Assembly (NCBI GenBank): GCA_035529175.1
Contig: DATKXG010000279.1
Span: 1-9,180 of the forward strand
DNA: 9,180 bases
Reading direction: 5' to 3'
Origin: Sva-07 sp035529175
Lineage (GTDB): Bacteria > Actinomycetota > Acidimicrobiia > Acidimicrobiales > Ilumatobacteraceae
Shown here: positions 6,844 to 9,180 of the stretch, one piece after another
Layout: each line of letters opens with the position of its first letter
Numbering within the stretch: the stretch's first letter is position 1
Position numbers and translations under genes: made by a program
The notes under the pieces: model-generated
What the model was told of the DNA's origin: nothing
Databases searched by the model: none
Seen by the model: the letters and a program-made list of their open reading frames with translations, nothing else

Positions 6844-7725
6844 ATGTACGCGTTGCTGTCGCTCGCTCAGATCGAACCCGACCGCGAGTACCGGTACGCG
6901 GTGCTCGTCGCCGTGGTGCTGGTCGGCGTCTCGCTGCTGTTCTTCCTCGCCCTCATGACCGAGGTCGCCGATCGCGCTCGGTCCGGTCGAACGGTCGGTG
7001 ACGTCGCCCGGGAGGGCCGCCGCGTCATCGACCGTACGTGTCGCCGAGAACTGGATCCCGACGCGGCCGTGAGCGAGACCCCTCCGCTCGATGGCAGTGG
7101 CCGGGTGGTGTCGGGTTCCGGTGTGACCGGCGGCGTCGTCCAGGCGATCCACGTCGACGGCCTCGTCGAGATCGCAGCGCGTCACGACGTCGTCATCGAA
7201 CTCGTGCCCGAGGTCGGCGGCTTCGTCGCCTCCGATGCGCCACTCTTCCGGGTCCACGGCGACGCGCCGGGATTTCCCGACGACGATCTGATCGGCGCGA
7301 TCGCCATCGGTGAGGAACGAACGTCCGAGCAGGATCCCCGGCTGTCGATCCGGATCCTGGTCGACATCGCGATACGCGCGCTCTCGCCGGCCATCAACGA
7401 TCCGACGACCGCCGTCGAGGCCCTGGAACGCATCGGCGACCTGCTCCTCCTGCTGTCGACTCGTGCGCTCCCCGACGGCGTCCACCGTGACCGGTCCGGT
7501 ACGGTCCGGCTCGTCGAACCGGTACCGACGTGGGACGACTACCTCACGCTTGCGTTCACGGAGATCCGGCTCTACGGGGCGAGTTCGCCGTTCGTTGCCC
7601 GCGAGATGCGCCTGGCTCTTGCGTCGTTGCGTCGGCGGGCACCGGCGCCTCGCCAGTCGGCGATCGAACGGCAGGTCGGACTGCTCGAGCACGCAGTACG
7701 GGGCGGGGACAGCGCCCGATCGTGA
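6844..7725 (+). CDS. DUF2254 membrane protein, N-terminally shortened
   Basis: A 293-residue protein of the DUF2254 family of predicted membrane proteins, whose role is not established. One hydrophobic helix is seen at about residues 18-38 (AVLVAVVLVGVSLLFFLALM). A soluble region follows with the family signature LSPAINDPTTAVEALERIGD (from 180) and the TWDDYLTLAFTEIRLYG helix. Members usually run past 400 residues and have several N-terminal membrane segments. Here the protein begins at MYALLSL, apparently inside the family's FVYALL segment, and TAG 6826-6828 closes the frame upstream. About 100-130 residues therefore seem missing. ATG 6844 has only a weak GGGTGGG site (6831-6837). Flanking tRNA-like repeats suggest rearrangement removed the 5' part. 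It may be a shortened but expressed form, or a pseudogene. Confidence 0.75.
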   Translation: MYALLSLAQIEPDREYRYAVLVAVVLVGVSLLFFLALMTEVADRARSGRTVGDVAREGRRVIDRTCRRELDPDAAVSETPPLDGSGRVVSGSGVTGGVVQAIHVDGLVEIAARHDVVIELVPEVGGFVASDAPLFRVHGDAPGFPDDDLIGAIAIGEERTSEQDPRLSIRILVDIAIRALSPAINDPTTAVEALERIGDLLLLLSTRALPDGVHRDRSGTVRLVEPVPTWDDYLTLAFTEIRLYGASSPFVAREMRLALASLRRRAPAPRQSAIERQVGLLEHAVRGGDSARS

Positions 7726-8125
7726 AGATCGGCCTCCACTGGGCGAATCCGGTCGATCCCAGACCCCGCCCCTCGGCCATCCCCGGTGTTTCCCCTGGTA
7801 GATGCCACTTTTCGTGGAGCTGGGGGGAATCGAACCCCCACTCACATTTCTTCCCCCAGCCTGGTCAGAGCATTGCGCTCCTGGTCAGCGCCGATTCTTC
7901 GAGTGACCGCAGTTGGCCGTGGGCAATCGCTGGTGACCGGTGCTTCCCGTCCTGCTCCCGTCCGTCCGCGCGATTTCGTCAGACCTGGTCAGCGACCATC
8001 GGGCTTGCGCACCGGGGTCGGTCGGCGTCCGGCCGACGTCAGGCGAGAGCGCCCCCGGGACGCCGAGTCCGAACGCGGTTCGTGCCGGGAAGGTTCTGGG
8101 AAGGCGGCCCATTCATGATGCTGGC
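7726..8125. other. Non-coding interval with repeat copy B, upstream of the methyltransferase
   Basis: This 400-base stretch contains repeat copy B (7816-7919) and a third isolated CCTGGTCAG (near 7984). The remainder shows no domain-bearing frame. Just before ATG 8126, CATGAT (8114-8119) could serve as a -10 for a leaderless or nearly leaderless transcript, as no Shine-Dalgarno at normal spacing is seen. That promoter reading is weak. Confidence 0.5.
7816..7919 (-). repeat. tRNA-3'-end-like repeat, copy B
   Basis: Same orientation and layout as copy A: an identical 24-base T-arm/acceptor segment, then 20 unlike bases. Two CCTGGTCAG units follow, separated by 11 bases, then GCCGATT and the shared end GAGTGACCGCAGTTG, with a single-base length difference. 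On the minus strand the T-arm continues CAGCTCCACG, close to the CCAGCTCCACCA end of tmRNA. A small inverted repeat (CCAC TTTTC GTGG, 7805-7817) borders it. There is no complete tRNA or tmRNA. Copies A and B flank the DUF2254 gene as direct repeats about 1.2 kb apart. Confidence 0.6.
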
Positions 8126-8929
8126 ATGAACGACACAACGCCTCCTCCCGACGACCTGGTGACCGATCTCGGCATCGACCGCGATGAGCTCCGAGCCGAG
8201 GTCAGCGCCAAATACGCCGCTGTCGCCGCCGACCCGGGTGCCGATTACCACTTTCACACCGGCCGCATCGCAGCCGAGCGCTGCCGGTACGACATGGACG
8301 CCGTCGCCGCCCTGCCGCCGGTCGCGGTGGAGTCGTTCGCCGGTGTCGCCAACCCCTTCGAGTTGCGATCGCTCCGAGCCGGTGAGCGGGTCGTCGATCT
8401 CGGTTCAGGCTCCGGCTTCGATTGCTTCATGGCGGCGCGGACCGTCGGTCCCTCTGGTCACGTGATCGGTGTCGACATGACGACGGAGATGGTCGCGAAA
8501 TCACGCGCCGTCGCTGCGACCGTCGGCGCCGGCAACGTCGAGTTTCGCAGCGGCTTTCTGGAGGAGTTGCCCGTCGAGGACGGGTGGGCGGACGTGGTGA
8601 TCTCCAACGGCGTGATCAATCTCTGCCCCGACAAGATCGCGGCCTTGACGGAGGCGTTCCGAATCCTTCGACCCGGAGGCGTCCTCCAGTTCGCCGACAT
8701 CGCAAATGGGCGCCCAGTTCCGATCGAGGCGCAACGGAACATCGATGTCTGGACCGGTTGAATTGCCGGTGGCCTGCCGTGCGCAGGCTGGAAGGCTCTT
8801 CTCGAAGGGACCGGGTTCGGGAGCATCGAGATCGGGCCGCCCGTCGACACCTTCGGAGGCGCCGGCGGTGAGGCGAACGCCCGAGCGTTCGATGTGAGCG
8901 GCCACCCGTTCCTCGCCCGCAAGCCCTGA
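8126..8929 (+). CDS. ArsM-like SAM-dependent methyltransferase with in-frame TGA, probable selenoprotein (Sec212)
   Basis: A cytoplasmic class I methyltransferase of the arsenite-methyltransferase-like group, expected to transfer methyl from S-adenosylmethionine to a metalloid or thiol-type acceptor. Seen: SAM motif I VVDLGSGSGFD (89-99), VIGVDMTTEMV (motif II Asp), SNGVINLCPDK (160-170, Cys167) and the helix/strand EAFRILRPGGVLQFADI. The frame then reads DVWTG-TGA-IAGGLPCAGW. Codon 212 (8759-8761) is TGA where Cys is expected in DxWTGCIAG-type homologues, equivalent to the third As(III)-binding Cys of characterised ArsM. Another 55 codons follow in frame, including PPVDTFGGAGGEANARAFDV and PFLARKP, to TGA 8927-8929; full length is 267 residues. 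A SECIS-like hairpin starts 10 bases after codon 212. ATG 8126 begins the family homology. If TGA is a stop, the product is 211 residues and lacks the C-terminus. Nonsense mutation or sequencing error is the alternative. Confidence 0.75.
8770..8790 (+). promoter_or_regulatory. Candidate bacterial SECIS element
   Basis: GCCTGC (8772-8777) pairs perfectly with GCAGGC (8783-8788), extended by two G/T wobble pairs to 8770-8790, around the loop CGTGC (8778-8782). The loop starts 16 bases after the in-frame TGA. As I recall the bacterial SECIS rules, the loop lies about 16-37 nt after TGA, has a G among its first two bases and sits on a stem of 4 bp or more. All hold here, and the loop also carries GU, as in E. 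coli fdhF. It lies inside the coding frame, as bacterial elements do. Confidence 0.55.
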
Positions 8930-9011
8930 CCGATCGCGACGCCAGGCCGTGATCGAACCATCTACCCACACCAACACCCACACCCACATCAACACAACAG
9001 GAGAGACAACC
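8930..9011 (+). promoter_or_regulatory. CA-rich leader and strong ribosome site before the DsrE gene
   Basis: From 8965 to 8998 the plus strand is almost only C and A with repeated CACCCACA units, so the RNA should be unstructured. AGGAGA (8999-9004) follows, 7 bases before ATG 9012, an excellent Shine-Dalgarno site. No terminator separates it from the methyltransferase, which fits cotranscription. Confidence 0.5.
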
Positions 9012-9180
9012 ATGAGCATCACCAGCACACCCGACAGCAAGGTTCTGATCGGACTGGCCAACGCCGAGAACGAGCCCGAGAACGTACTGATCGCCTATCT
9101 GATGGGAGTCGAAGCACTCCGTGCCGGCAAGGAGGTCGTCATGTGGCTCACGAAGGACGGCATCGATGTGGCAATCGAAG
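9012..9180 (+). CDS. DsrE family protein, N-terminal part
   Basis: Only the first 56 residues are in the window; the frame is open to its end. The first strand KVLIGLANAENEPENVLIAY, the helix YLMGVEALRAGKEV and the strand VVMWLTKDGI fit the DsrE/DsrF-like fold. These are small cytoplasmic proteins that relay sulfur or handle thiols through a conserved Cys; the part that should hold the reactive Cys lies beyond the window. The start is ATG 9012, with AGGAGA 7 bases upstream. It follows the methyltransferase by 82 bases on the same strand. This pairing suggests a shared role in thiol, selenol or metalloid chemistry, though that is inference. DsrE-like proteins are, as I recall, among families reported with Cys-to-Sec replacement, so the missing part should be checked for an in-frame TGA. 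Confidence 0.8.
   Translation, partial: MSITSTPDSKVLIGLANAENEPENVLIAYLMGVEALRAGKEVVMWLTKDGIDVAIE

Noticed and set aside
6593..7855. Frames giving peptides such as GAGGNRTPD and WGESNPR
   Set aside because: They are translations of the tRNA-like repeat (the GGGGGAATCGAACCCCC region). Such peptides are familiar spurious proteins from antisense tRNA-like DNA.
8759..8929. Frameshift explanation for the split methyltransferase
   Set aside because: The C-terminal family sequence continues in exactly the same frame as the N-terminal part, so only the TGA codon itself interrupts it.
1..9180. CRISPR array, insertion sequence, or integrase gene
   Set aside because: No regularly spaced 25-40 base direct repeats, transposase motifs or recombinase motifs were seen. 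The only repeats are the two tRNA-like copies and the TGACC array.

Overview
The window is GC-rich, with codons ending mostly in G or C, common GTG/TTG starts and actinobacterial-looking proteins. An environmental actinobacterium, perhaps of the Acidimicrobiia, is my inference; no rRNA or other phylogenetic marker is present.

Layout: (1) 1-231, the 3' end of an AAA_28-like ATPase. (2) 209-2590, a P1B-5-type metal-exporting ATPase with a C-terminal hemerythrin domain. (3) 2703-3902, an ecdysteroid-kinase-like/APH-fold phosphotransferase. (4) 3998-4525, a GNAT acetyltransferase, followed by 4578-4889, a small MoaF-like protein. (5) On the minus strand, 5147-6328, a luciferase-like flavin oxidoreductase, with an uncertain coding-like stretch downstream (4820-5110). 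(6) 6329-6843 is mostly non-coding: a possible gene remnant, two hairpins, a tRNA-3'-end-like repeat and a 10-bp-phased TGACC array. (7) 6844-7725, an N-terminally shortened DUF2254 membrane protein. (8) 7726-8125 is non-coding and carries a second, diverged copy of the tRNA-like repeat. (9) 8126-8929, an ArsM-like SAM-dependent methyltransferase, followed by 9012 to the window end, the start of a DsrE-family protein.

The most important observation is in (9). The methyltransferase frame is interrupted by TGA at 8759-8761, yet the same frame continues for 55 family-like codons to a stop at 8927-8929. The TGA falls where homologues are expected to have Cys, the position matching the third metalloid-binding Cys of ArsM enzymes. 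A hairpin with the geometry of a bacterial SECIS element begins just after it. The best reading is a selenoprotein with Sec at residue 212; a simple nonsense mutation is the main alternative.

The genes do not form one obvious pathway. A metal exporter with a putative metal/oxygen-sensing domain lies at one end. A (seleno)methyltransferase paired with a sulfur-relay-type DsrE protein lies at the other. Between them are unrelated enzymes and a repeat-flanked DUF2254 segment that looks rearranged.
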